Part shown: in pieces, positions 32,532-40,403 of the stretch
Layout: every line of letters begins with the position of its first letter
Numbering within the stretch: the stretch's first letter is position 1
Assembly: GCF_900169165.1 (NCBI RefSeq)
Contig: NZ_FXYY01000012.1
Coordinates: 49,199 to 113,198 of the forward strand
DNA: 64,000 nt
Origin: Brevibacterium linens ATCC 9172
GTDB taxonomy: Bacteria > Actinomycetota > Actinomycetes > Actinomycetales > Brevibacteriaceae
Direction of reading: 5' to 3'
Made by a program: the position numbers and the translations under genes
The notes under the pieces: generated by a model
What the model was told of the DNA's origin: nothing
Seen by the model: the letters and a program-made list of their open reading frames with translations, nothing else
Database searches by the model: none

Positions 32532-34366
32532 GACCCGTCGAAGGCACCCTGTTGGGCAACCGTTACAAGCTCACCTCCCGCATCGCCGTCGGCGGCATGG
32601 GAGAGGTCTGGAAGGGTGTGGACTCCGTGCTCGGCCGCGAGGTCGCGGCGAAGATCCTCAAGGACGAGTACCTCTCCGAATCGACCTTCCTCGCCCGGTT
32701 CCGAGCCGAGGCCCAGAACATGGGTCGGGTCTCCGATCCGGGAATCGCCGGCGTCTACGACTACGGCGAGGAGCAGGGTTCGCCCTATCTCGTCATGGAA
32801 TACGTGCCGGGCGAGGCCCTGTCGGCCATCATCGAACGCAGCGCGCCCCTGTCAGAGGCCGATACGCTCTCCATCGTCACCCAGGCCGCTGCCGCCCTCG
32901 GCGCCGCCCACAAGGTGGGCGTCATCCACCGTGACATCAAGCCCGGCAACATCCTCATGACTCCGGACTTCCGGGTCAAGATCACGGACTTCGGCATCGC
33001 CCGGGTCACCGATCAGGCCCCGTTGACGAAGACCGGGCAGGTCATGGGCACCGCCCAGTATCTCGCTCCCGAACAGGCCACCGGCAAGGGGTCGGGGCCC
33101 GGTTCCGACCTCTATGCACTGGGCATCATCGCCTATGAGGCCCTGGCCGGTCAGCGTCCTTTCACCGGAGACTCGCAGGTGGCCATCGCCATCGCCCAGG
33201 TCAACCAACAGCACCCGCCGCTGCCGGACACGGTCTCCGAACCGCTGCGCCGCTTCGTCGACTGCCTGCTGGAGAAGAAACCCGAACGTCGTCCCTCCGA
33301 TGCCTTCAAGGTCGCCAAGGCCGCCGAGGCGCTCTCGGCCGGGGACATCGCCGGAGCCGAGGAGCTCGTGCCGCAGATGCGGCACGGGGCCGCAGCGTCC
33401 GAAGCCCTGACCCAGGTCTTCAACAACCCGGAGCCGGCAGCCACGACGAAGACCCTGCCCGTCACCTCGGCGAACGATGCGACCCAGGTGTACCCGAACG
33501 GGGCCGCCGCCGGATTCGCCGGGGCCGGGGCCGTCGGAGCCGGAGCTGCCGGTGCCGGAGCCGCCGCGGCGAATACGGGACAGATCGATCCCAACGATCC
33601 GCAGAGTCAGGATCTGGAGAAGGACACGCCCTCGAACAAGGGCCGCGTCCTCATCTGGATCCTCGCGATCATCGCCCTCATCGCCGTCGGCTCCCTGCTG
33701 TGGTTCTTCCTCGGCGGAGGCAATGCTGAACCCGAACCGGAACCGTCCACCTCGGCGCCGACGTCGGAGGCGGCGAAGACGATCGAGATCGATAAGAACG
33801 ATTACATCGGACTCAGCGAATCCTCGGCGACGCAGAACCTCGAGAACAAGGGACTCGAGGTCGAGACCACGGACATCAACTCGGAGCGCACCGCCGGAAC
33901 GGTCGCCGATGTGGGCGAGGGCGACAACGGATACACCTTCGAAGAAGGCGACACCGTGACCCTCTACATCTCCGCCGGTCCCGCCGAGGCTCCGGAAGAG
34001 CCGGCCTCGGATTCCGGTTCCGATCCGGGTCTGGGCAATGGCTCCGAGACGAACTCGGACTCCGGTTCCTCATCCGATTCGCAGGATCAGGGTTCGAACT
34101 CCGGTGACAACGGCTCGACCTCCGATCAGGAGTCCTCGAGCTCGTCGAGTTCGTCGTCGGACTCCGAGACCTCGACCGACTCGGGCTCCGAAGGGTCCTC
34201 GGAGACGTCGGGCGAGTCGGACTCATCGACTTCCGGGGATTCGGCCGACACCTCGGGAGGTTCGACCTCGTCCGGCACCGGGTCCGGAAGCGATTCGACG
34301 TCGTCGGGCAACGCGAACAGTGGTGAGGCCAGCGGCAACTCGGGCGGGAACAATGGCAATGAGTAG
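32528..34366 (+). CDS. pknA: Serine/threonine protein kinase PknA with extracellular PASTA-like domain and Ser-rich tail
   Basis: 612-aa membrane kinase. Kinase domain residues 12-275: glycine loop IAVGGMGEVWKG, catalytic Lys in VAAKIL, HRDIKPGN catalytic loop, DFGIARV, activation-loop threonines before GTAQYLAPEQ. An Ala/Gly-rich juxtamembrane linker leads to one transmembrane helix (about 373-395). Outside lies a single PASTA-like repeat (about 417-485, YIGLSESSATQNLENKGLEV) and then about 120 residues almost wholly Ser, Asp, Gly, Glu, Thr. Mycobacterial PknA lacks PASTA domains, so this architecture is notable. It overlaps pbpA by 4 bp; a 116-bp gap separates it from pknB. Confidence 0.9.
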   Translation: MRPVEGTLLGNRYKLTSRIAVGGMGEVWKGVDSVLGREVAAKILKDEYLSESTFLARFRAEAQNMGRVSDPGIAGVYDYGEEQGSPYLVMEYVPGEALSAIIERSAPLSEADTLSIVTQAAAALGAAHKVGVIHRDIKPGNILMTPDFRVKITDFGIARVTDQAPLTKTGQVMGTAQYLAPEQATGKGSGPGSDLYALGIIAYEALAGQRPFTGDSQVAIAIAQVNQQHPPLPDTVSEPLRRFVDCLLEKKPERRPSDAFKVAKAAEALSAGDIAGAEELVPQMRHGAAASEALTQVFNNPEPAATTKTLPVTSANDATQVYPNGAAAGFAGAGAVGAGAAGAGAAAANTGQIDPNDPQSQDLEKDTPSNKGRVLIWILAIIALIAVGSLLWFFLGGGNAEPEPEPSTSAPTSEAAKTIEIDKNDYIGLSESSATQNLENKGLEVETTDINSERTAGTVADVGEGDNGYTFEEGDTVTLYISAGPAEAPEEPASDSGSDPGLGNGSETNSDSGSSSDSQDQGSNSGDNGSTSDQESSSSSSSSSDSETSTDSGSEGSSETSGESDSSTSGDSADTSGGSTSSGTGSGSDSTSSGNANSGEASGNSGGNNGNE

Positions 34367-34482
34367 ACATTGAACGATACCGAGCAGCGAGTACGAGAAA
34401 CGAAGAGTTTGAGATACTGAAACTCGACCCGGTTCGGATGAGAACGAACCCACCGAACGGGTGAGACTAGCGGAGGACATAC

Positions 34483-36384
34483 ATGAGTGAACCCAAGGTT
34501 CTGTCGGGGCGTTACGAAGTTCGTGCGCTCCTCGGCCGTGGGGGCATGGCAGAAGTGCATGAGGGCGTCGACAACCGGCTGGGACGTCGCGTGGCCATCA
34601 AACTTCTGCGTTCCGATCTCGCCCGCGATCCGTCGTTCCATACCCGGCTCAAGCGCGAGGCCCAGTCGGCAGCCGGTCTCAACCATCCCGGAATCGTCTC
34701 CGTCTACGACTCCGGTGAAGAGGAATTCGTCGAATCCGGCGGCTCATCCGTGTCCGTGCCGTTCATCGTCATGGAATACGTCGAGGGTCAGACCCTGCGC
34801 GAAGTCCTCAACGAGCACGGCACACTCACCGTCGACGAGGCCCTCAACGTCATCGCCGGAGTCCTCGCCCCGCTCGAGTACTCCCACCGCAACGGCATCG
34901 TCCACCGCGACATCAAACCCGCGAACGTCATGCTCACCCCCGGGGGCGACATCAAGGTCATGGACTTCGGCATCGCCCGAGCGCTCAAGGACAATTCGGG
35001 GCTGACACAGACCCAGTCGGTCGTCGGCACCGCCCAGTACCTCTCCCCCGAGCAGGCCCGCGGCGAAGTCGTCGACGCCCGCTCCGACCTGTACTCGACC
35101 GCCTGCCTGCTCTACGAGCTGCTGGCCGGCCGTCCCCCGTTCGTCGGCGACTCCCAGCTGGCCGTGGCCTACCAGCATGTCGGGGAGACCCCGCAGCCGC
35201 CGAGCTTCTTCAATTCGGACATCCCACCGGCCGTCGACCGGCTCCTCCTCCACGCGCTGCTCAAGGACCGTGACGCCCGGTATCAGGATGCCTACACCTT
35301 CCGTGAGGACGTGCTCGCCGCCCGCGACGGCCGCCCCATGAGCTTCGAAGACGATGTCGAAGCCACTCAGGCGTACCCGATGATGGCCCCGCCCATGACC
35401 GCCCCGATGGCCCATGCCAACGAGGCCGATACCGCTCCCGAGACCGGACCGGTGTCGACGATCATGACCAACCAGGAGGAGCGTCCGCCGCAGAAGCGCT
35501 CCCGCGCCTGGGTCTGGATCGGCAGCATCTTCGTGCTCCTCGCCCTCGCCGCCGTGGCCCTGTGGGTGTACGAGATCAACAAGCCCGAACCGATCGTCCA
35601 GGTCGAAGTCACGGATGTGGCCAATATGGATGCCGACGAGGCCGAGGCGGCCCTCATGCAACAGGGCCTGCGAGTGAACACGGACGAGAAGTACAGCTCG
35701 GAAGTCGACAAGGGCAAGGCCATCGAAACCGATCCTCCGGGCGGTCAGAGGGTCGACAAGGACAGCGTGGTCAAGCTGATCATCTCCTCCGGCCCCGAGT
35801 CCGTGACGATCCCCGACGTCTCCGGAAAGACCGAGGAGGCGGCGCGGAAGATCCTCAACGATGCGGGGCTGCAGGCCGGCACCCATATCTCCCAGAATTC
35901 CCCGGATGTGGAGAAGGGCGTGGTCATCGAGACCAAGCCCGGTGACGGTCAGGAGGTCGATGTCGATTCGAATGTCGATCTCGTCGTGTCCTCAGGTCTC
36001 GTCGAGGTCCCCGATGTCACCGGCCAGACCGCCGAGAAGGCCTGCAAGACCCTCGAAGGCGATGAGTACCAGCTCACGTGCAAGACCGAAGAGGTCGAGA
36101 CCGACGAACACGATGAGAAGAAGGTCTTCGAACAGTCCGCGACCGGCGGCAGCGAGGTCAAACAGGGCTCGGAGATCACGGTGAAGGTGGCCAAGAAACC
36201 GCCGGAGCCGTCGCCTTCGATTCCCTCGATCCCCGGAGGAATCCCGACCTCACCCGGCGGCGACAACGGCGGAGACGACGGCGGCGGAGATGACGAAGAC
36301 AAGGACAAGGACAAGGACAAGGACAAGGATTCGATGGGCGGAGGGCTCTTCGACAACTGGACCGAAGGCATCATCGGCAACTGA
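34483..36384 (+). CDS. pknB: PASTA-domain serine/threonine kinase PknB
   Basis: 633-aa membrane kinase sensing muropeptides or lipid II. Kinase domain residues 8-275 show LLGRGGMAEVHEG, AIKLLR, VHRDIKPANVM, DFGIARAL and VVGTAQYLSPEQARGEV. One transmembrane helix lies at about 340-362. Three PASTA repeats follow (about 370-435, 438-503, 504-572), then a Pro/Gly-rich tail with a (DK)n run near residue 610. A GCGGAGG-type site precedes ATG 34483. The 116-bp leader has its own hairpin (ACCCGGTTCGG / CCGAACGGGT, imperfect) and a weak TTGAAC-16-TACGAG promoter, so pknB may be partly independent of the upstream operon. Confidence 0.93.
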   Translation: MSEPKVLSGRYEVRALLGRGGMAEVHEGVDNRLGRRVAIKLLRSDLARDPSFHTRLKREAQSAAGLNHPGIVSVYDSGEEEFVESGGSSVSVPFIVMEYVEGQTLREVLNEHGTLTVDEALNVIAGVLAPLEYSHRNGIVHRDIKPANVMLTPGGDIKVMDFGIARALKDNSGLTQTQSVVGTAQYLSPEQARGEVVDARSDLYSTACLLYELLAGRPPFVGDSQLAVAYQHVGETPQPPSFFNSDIPPAVDRLLLHALLKDRDARYQDAYTFREDVLAARDGRPMSFEDDVEATQAYPMMAPPMTAPMAHANEADTAPETGPVSTIMTNQEERPPQKRSRAWVWIGSIFVLLALAAVALWVYEINKPEPIVQVEVTDVANMDADEAEAALMQQGLRVNTDEKYSSEVDKGKAIETDPPGGQRVDKDSVVKLIISSGPESVTIPDVSGKTEEAARKILNDAGLQAGTHISQNSPDVEKGVVIETKPGDGQEVDVDSNVDLVVSSGLVEVPDVTGQTAEKACKTLEGDEYQLTCKTEEVETDEHDEKKVFEQSATGGSEVKQGSEITVKVAKKPPEPSPSIPSIPGGIPTSPGGDNGGDDGGGDDEDKDKDKDKDKDSMGGGLFDNWTEGIIGN

Positions 36385-36405
36385 AGCTCTCGGTCCTCGC
36401 AGCGC

Positions 36406-36444
36406 ACAGCGGCCGGGTCAGTCATCGACTGGCCCGGCCGCTGT
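36406..36444. terminator. Bidirectional terminator between pknB and the GyrI-like gene
   Basis: Inverted repeat 36406-36423 / 36427-36444, 17 of 18 bp paired, with a 3-nt loop (ATC); arms begin ACAGCGGCCGGG. It lies in the 63-bp convergent gap, just 3 bp beyond the GyrI-like stop codon. Confidence 0.8.
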
Positions 36445-36447
36445 CTC

Positions 36448-36960
36448 TCACTCCAGGGTGAGGAACAGGTCGGTGCGCATATCGGCGGGATCCGCCTCGG
36501 GGCTTGGTTCGGTGACATAGAGCTCGATGAACGGCAGTCCCGGACGATGCCCGGCCGCCACCGCGTCCTTGAGCAGCTGTGCCCAGGATTCCCCGAGCCC
36601 GTCATATCCGCCGAGGTGGCTGCGCACGGCCATGGAGCCGCCGGGCAGCTGAGCGGGGATGACGATATGACCGCCGGCGATCGGCTCCGCGCTCTTCAGT
36701 CCCGCCGAGGTGGAGATCCCCACCTGCAGATCCACCGTTTCGCTCGGCTGCCGGGTGTAGAGGGCGAAGGCCGGTCCTGCGGGTTCGATTCCCGCCTCGG
36801 AGAGCACGGGGAAGAGCCCGTTGAACGTGGAATCGAAGAGTTCCGGCAGGTCCGACATGGGCACTTCGCGGGCCTCGACGACCGCCGCCGGAGTGGCCGG
36901 GACCTCGATGACGGTGAGTTCGGTGAACGGTTCCTCGCGCAGATAGGTCGGTTCTGACAT
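36448..36960 (-). CDS. GyrI-like small-molecule-binding domain protein
   Basis: 170-aa protein of the GyrI-like/SOUL-type effector-binding fold, standing alone without a DNA-binding domain. Indicators are the N-terminal LTVIEVPATPAAVVEAREV, AFALYTRQPSETVDLQVGIS, GGSMAVRSHLGGYDGLGESW (about 115-134) and the end LPFIELYVTEPSPEADPADM. Such domains bind drug-like ligands in BmrR and Rob; stand-alone forms can hydrolyse or sequester small molecules. ATG 36960 follows AGGAGA; a frame to 37080 has an unrelated lead. Ligand unknown. Confidence 0.75.
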   Translation of the reverse strand: MSEPTYLREEPFTELTVIEVPATPAAVVEAREVPMSDLPELFDSTFNGLFPVLSEAGIEPAGPAFALYTRQPSETVDLQVGISTSAGLKSAEPIAGGHIVIPAQLPGGSMAVRSHLGGYDGLGESWAQLLKDAVAAGHRPGLPFIELYVTEPSPEADPADMRTDLFLTLE

Positions 36961-37119
36961 CGTCGCTGTCTCCTGTTCGTCGCTCGTGCACGACCACTGT
37001 GTGCGTGCACGGCCCCCGACGCACATGCGGATCATCTGCGCACAGGGATCGCTGTGCTCACGATCATAACGATCGGCCACCTCGGCGAGAACCCTGAGAC
37101 CCGGGATCGGCGGGAATTC

Positions 37120-37764
37120 TCAGGCGATCGCGGTCGCCAACGGGGACATGCCCGCCGCCGCCTGGGCGGCACCGTCGAGACCGCACACCTCGAGCCAGTT
37201 GCCGAGCATGAGGTACCCGCATTCGGTGAGCACGGATTCGGGGTGGAACTGGACGCCGAACAGGGGCTTCTCCCGGTGTTCGATGGCCATGACGATGCCG
37301 TCGTCGGTGCGGGCGGTGACGGCGAACTTCTCAAGATCGAGGGTCTCGTCGACGATCGCCAGCGAATGGTAGCGGGTGACGGTCAGCGGACTCGGGCAGC
37401 CGAAGAAGATGCCTTCGCCGTCGTGGGTGATGGTCGAGGTCTTGCCGTGCATGAGCACGGGAGAGTGGGTCACCTCGGCGCCGAACACCTCGCCGAGGGC
37501 CTGATGGCCCAGGCAGACGCCGAACACGGGCATGCCTGACGTCTCCGCCCAGGACAGCAGGGGCGGGCAGACTCCGGACTCGGCGGGCACGCCGGGACCC
37601 GGGGACAGGAGGACGCCGTCATAGGCGGCCACGGTGGCGGCCACCTCGGCGGCGGGGATGTCGTCGTTGCGGACGACATCGACGTCTGCGCCGAGCTCAC
37701 GCAGATAGGACACGAGCGTATAGACGAAGCTGTCGTAGTTGTCGATGACGAGGATTGAGGTCAT
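37120..37764 (-). CDS. pabA: Aminodeoxychorismate/anthranilate synthase component II (glutamine amidotransferase)
   Basis: 214-aa class I glutamine amidotransferase supplying ammonia to a chorismate-using partner. Signatures: ILVIDNYDSFVYTLVSYL (residues 4-21), SPGPGVP (about 52-58), the catalytic nucleophile in FGVCLGHQALGEVFG (about 79-93), and the His-Glu pair in GVQFHPESVLT (about 176-186). Gene order downstream of pknB and next to the sortase is conserved in actinobacteria, where it is called trpG or pabA. No chorismate-binding subunit is in the window, so folate versus tryptophan role is undecided. Its ATG overlaps the upstream stop (ATGA). Confidence 0.9.
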   Translation of the reverse strand: MTSILVIDNYDSFVYTLVSYLRELGADVDVVRNDDIPAAEVAATVAAYDGVLLSPGPGVPAESGVCPPLLSWAETSGMPVFGVCLGHQALGEVFGAEVTHSPVLMHGKTSTITHDGEGIFFGCPSPLTVTRYHSLAIVDETLDLEKFAVTARTDDGIVMAIEHREKPLFGVQFHPESVLTECGYLMLGNWLEVCGLDGAAQAAAGMSPLATAIA

Positions 37765-37931
37765 TGTTGTCCGGTCTCCGTCACGGTGGCGTTGTTGAAG
37801 GGCATGTACGGGGCGATCACGGGGAAGACGTACTGCATGAGCAGAAACACGACCGCCGCGATGAGGATGAGGGCGAAGATGAGTTTGACGACCCAGTTGC
37901 CCGGGAGGATCCGCCAGATGAATGCGTACAT
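37761..37931 (-). CDS. Small single-pass membrane protein in sortase-pabA operon
   Basis: 56-aa protein with one transmembrane helix (about 15-40, LIFALILIAAVVFLLMQYVFPVIAPYMPF) flanked by a short basic N-terminus MYAFIWRILPGNWVVK. The start at 37931 comes one base after the sortase stop and its own stop overlaps pabA, so it is translationally linked to both. Upstream in-frame codons fall inside the sortase and are rejected. Function unknown; comparable short membrane proteins occupy this place in other actinobacteria, from memory. Confidence 0.75.
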   Translation of the reverse strand: MYAFIWRILPGNWVVKLIFALILIAAVVFLLMQYVFPVIAPYMPFNNATVTETGQQ

Positions 37932-37932
37932 A

Positions 37933-39087
37933 TCAGGCACCGCCGTTCTTGCTGACCTTGTCGTAGGCCTTCGAGTCCTTGATATTGTCCGGTGCTCCGT
38001 CGGTGGCCGGCGTCCAGTCCGTGAGTTCGGCATAGGCGACGTAGCGTTCCCTGGCGGAGAACATCGGGTTGCATGCCGTCATCGTCAGGATCCGGTCCTT
38101 GCCCTTGAAGTCGGGTGCGTCCGGCACGGGTGAGAGCACTTCGACGGCATCGGGGAGGATGATGTCGAAGTTGCGGAAGGTGTAGGTGTAGAAGCCGTCC
38201 TTCGTCTGGACGATGATCTCGTCGCCAGGGCGCAGGTTCGCGATCTGGTTGAGCGGCTTGCCGTAGGTCACGCGGTGGCCGGCGATGGAGAAGTTGCCGA
38301 CCTCGCCGGGCATCGCCGAGTTCGGATAGCGGCCCACGCCCATCCGGTTGAGCACGGGTTCGAGGTCGACGCCCTCGGCGACGGTGCGGTAGTAGTCGTC
38401 GCCGAAGCGCGGGATGTAGAAGATGCCGAAGGCCTCGTTCTTGCCCGCGGGTTCGGCGACCACGGGTTCGTCCGGATCGTCGGACAGTTCGTTCGGGTCC
38501 TGATTCGCCCAGTCCTGAGTGAGTTCGTCGGCGAGCACTTCGTTGTCGCGGTTGGCCTGGATGTCCGTCCACCACAGCTGCCAGACGACGAAGAGGATGA
38601 GGACGAGGCCGGCCGTGATGCACAGTTCGCCGAAAGTGCGCACGGTCCCGCGGATCGGGCCGAGCGGTTCCTTCGCCGTGGGCTGACGCCGACGCCGCTG
38701 TCGGGTTGGGGGAAGCTGGGGCTGGTCCTCGCCGAGGCGGCCCTGCGGGGATTGTCCGCCGTGACCCTGCGGGACCGCGGGCGGGGCTTGAGTGGCCTGG
38801 GCGTGCGTGGGCTGAGACTGTTCGAAGACGGGCGGGACGTCGGAGTATACGGCGGTCGGTTCGCCCTGGACTGCGGCGGCCTCGGCTTCCCTGCGCCGCA
38901 GCTCGCGTCGGCTGGGCAGCGGCTGGTCACCGGCGGCAACGGAGCCGCCCGCGGACCGAGCGGATGAGTGACCGACCGGCTGATCGGCAGAGTGGGAGGT
39001 GGACATCCGTCTCTGAGCAGGACGGATAGTGGGTCGCGAGGGCGGATTCACGCCCGGTTCGTTACCCGAGGAGGAACTATTCACCAC
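37933..39087 (-). CDS. Class E sortase
   Basis: 384-aa membrane-anchored cysteine transpeptidase. An N-terminal Pro/Gln/Ser-rich cytoplasmic region of about 150 residues ends in a basic stretch (RQRRRRQPTAK). One transmembrane helix follows (about 173-195), then the sortase domain with catalytic His in SIAGHRVTYGKPL, Cys in LTMTACNPMFS and Arg in SARERYVAYAEL. Class E sortases attach LAxTG-type proteins in actinobacteria; no pilin or surface substrate is adjacent, which argues for a housekeeping role. I start at GTG 39087, five bases after GGAG; a second GTG at 39084 is equally possible, and the frame to 39147 lacks a ribosome site. It is divergent from crgA. Confidence 0.85.
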   Translation of the reverse strand: MVNSSSSGNEPGVNPPSRPTIRPAQRRMSTSHSADQPVGHSSARSAGGSVAAGDQPLPSRRELRRREAEAAAVQGEPTAVYSDVPPVFEQSQPTHAQATQAPPAVPQGHGGQSPQGRLGEDQPQLPPTRQRRRRQPTAKEPLGPIRGTVRTFGELCITAGLVLILFVVWQLWWTDIQANRDNEVLADELTQDWANQDPNELSDDPDEPVVAEPAGKNEAFGIFYIPRFGDDYYRTVAEGVDLEPVLNRMGVGRYPNSAMPGEVGNFSIAGHRVTYGKPLNQIANLRPGDEIIVQTKDGFYTYTFRNFDIILPDAVEVLSPVPDAPDFKGKDRILTMTACNPMFSARERYVAYAELTDWTPATDGAPDNIKDSKAYDKVSKNGGA

Positions 39088-39219
39088 TTCTGCTCCGTGA
39101 CTGTCACTGCATTGTCGGGGGCCGTCGAAGAAGACAGGCGGGGACACCCCTATGCACCTTATCCTATGGGAATCTTCGTTCGGGGCGCGCTCGGGGCGCT
39201 TTCAGGGTAGTCGGAGTTT

Positions 39220-39248
39220 TTCACTGTGACCCCCGCCCCGAGTAGACT
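39220..39248 (+). promoter_or_regulatory. Candidate crgA promoter
   Basis: TTCACT at 39220-39225, a 17-bp spacer, and TAGACT at 39243-39248, about 68 bp before the crgA start, in the divergent sortase/crgA region. Confidence 0.45.
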
Positions 39249-39315
39249 GGTCTGCGATCGTCCCCAACCATTCATTCGGCGACCCCAACGACGGTCGACC
39301 GACAAAGGAGTACTT

Positions 39316-40008
39316 GTGGCCAAGTCCAAAGGACGCCCCCAGCGCACTTCTCGCACTTCGTCGGCGGCCAAGGCGAAGCAGGCCGAGTCCGCTGAAGCGG
39401 TCGAGGCCGCCGAGGTCGAGGAGCTCGAGACCGATTCGCTCGACACCGATGTCACCGATGCTGCGGACGAAGAATCGGCTGCGACCGAATCCGCTGCGGA
39501 CGATCTGACGGACGATTCCGCGGACGAGGACGCTGAGAGCGACGAGGACACTGAGGGCAAGGCCTCCGACAAGGATTCCGCGAAGGACTCCGAGACCGCG
39601 GCTGCCGGGAAGAAGGACGCGGCGGCCAAGGGTGCGAAGTCGTCGAAGACCTCGGACTCGAAGACCTCGGACTCGAAGGCCTCCGGTTCCACATCATCGG
39701 CCTCCAAGGCAACCGGTTCGAAGGGTGCGGCTGCCAAGCGCACCTCCCGTTCGGGCAATCCGGCCAAGCGGTCCCAGGGACGCAAGACCGCGAGCTACAC
39801 CTCGACCTCGGGCCAGCAGACGATCAAGCCGAACCCGAGCTGGTTCCTGCCGGTGCTCATCGGCCTGCTGCTCGTCGGCCTGATCTGGCTCGTCACCTTC
39901 TACATCACTCAGGGTGCTTTCCCCGTCGAAGCCTGGGGCAACTGGAACATCCTCATCGGCTTCGCCTTCTTCGTGGCGGGTCTGATCATGTCCACACGCT
40001 GGCGGTAG
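39316..40008 (+). CDS. crgA: Cell division protein CrgA with long low-complexity N-terminal extension
   Basis: 230-aa membrane protein. Only the C-terminal 80 residues are the usual CrgA: NPSWFLPVLIGLLLVGLIWL (first helix, about 174-193), a short outside loop, and NILIGFAFFVAGLIMSTRWR (second helix to the end). CrgA coordinates FtsZ/FtsQ/FtsI and PBPs at the septum and is normally about 85-95 aa. Here residues 15-170 form an acidic then Ser/Lys/Ala-rich tail with repeats such as SSKTSDSKTSDSKASGS. The start is GTG 39316 with AAAGGAG five bases upstream and the family-like MAKSKGRP start. A hairpin follows the stop. Confidence 0.88.
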   Translation: MAKSKGRPQRTSRTSSAAKAKQAESAEAVEAAEVEELETDSLDTDVTDAADEESAATESAADDLTDDSADEDAESDEDTEGKASDKDSAKDSETAAAGKKDAAAKGAKSSKTSDSKTSDSKASGSTSSASKATGSKGAAAKRTSRSGNPAKRSQGRKTASYTSTSGQQTIKPNPSWFLPVLIGLLLVGLIWLVTFYITQGAFPVEAWGNWNILIGFAFFVAGLIMSTRWR

Positions 40009-40034
40009 CCGGTCCCGGCCGCAATCGCTTCGAT

Positions 40035-40090
40035 TGTCTGGTCGGTCCGCGGTGATTCTCACGCTCAGAACACCGCGGATCGACCAGACA
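40035..40090 (+). terminator. crgA terminator
   Basis: 20-bp inverted repeat (19 paired), left arm 40035-40054 starting TGTCTGGTCG and right arm 40071-40090, with a 16-nt loop; followed by TTCTGCATTC. Confidence 0.7.
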
Positions 40091-40143
40091 TTCTGCATTC
40101 ACCAGGACTTTCGCGCACCCCGCCAGCCGCTGCCCCGTATCAA

Positions 40144-40282
40144 CAATCCACAAGCGCCGAGTTATACCCAAGCCGGGTTCGTCACTTGTGGAAAACTTAT
40201 TTTGGCTCTCTGACCAGGTTAAACACACACGTGTAAGTTATCCACGTTGTGGATAGAGCTTGTGGACAAAGATTTTTCCACC
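40144..40282. other. Cluster of DnaA-box-like 9-mers in a convergent intergenic region
   Basis: Within 139 bp I find one perfect actinobacterial DnaA box, TTGTCCACA (minus strand, 40261-40269). Three sites are one mismatch from TTATCCACA: TTTTCCACA (minus, 40187-40195), TTATCCACG (plus, 40238-40246) and CTATCCACA (minus, 40248-40256). Weaker matches with two mismatches lie at 40144-40152, 40162-40170 and 40274-40282. The surrounding sequence is AT-richer than average. Both flanking genes (crgA and rhomboid) end here, so the boxes cannot be ordinary promoter sites. Confidence 0.6.
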
Positions 40283-40300
40283 GAAGAGTGCACACAGATC

Positions 40301-40321
40301 GGCTTTTGTCTGGTAAAAGCC
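40301..40321. terminator. Small hairpin downstream of the rhomboid gene
   Basis: GGCTTTT and AAAAGCC form a 7-bp stem with a 7-nt loop, about 85 bp beyond the rhomboid stop. It may terminate the rhomboid transcript or bound the DnaA-box cluster. The remaining bases up to 40403 show nothing recognisable. Confidence 0.35.
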
Positions 40322-40403
40322 TGACAACGCCGAGGAGGCTCTCCGCACCTGCCGATCGTCTCGAACTCAGAGGCCGAACCCGGGAGCGGAGCCCGGACCG
40401 CGC

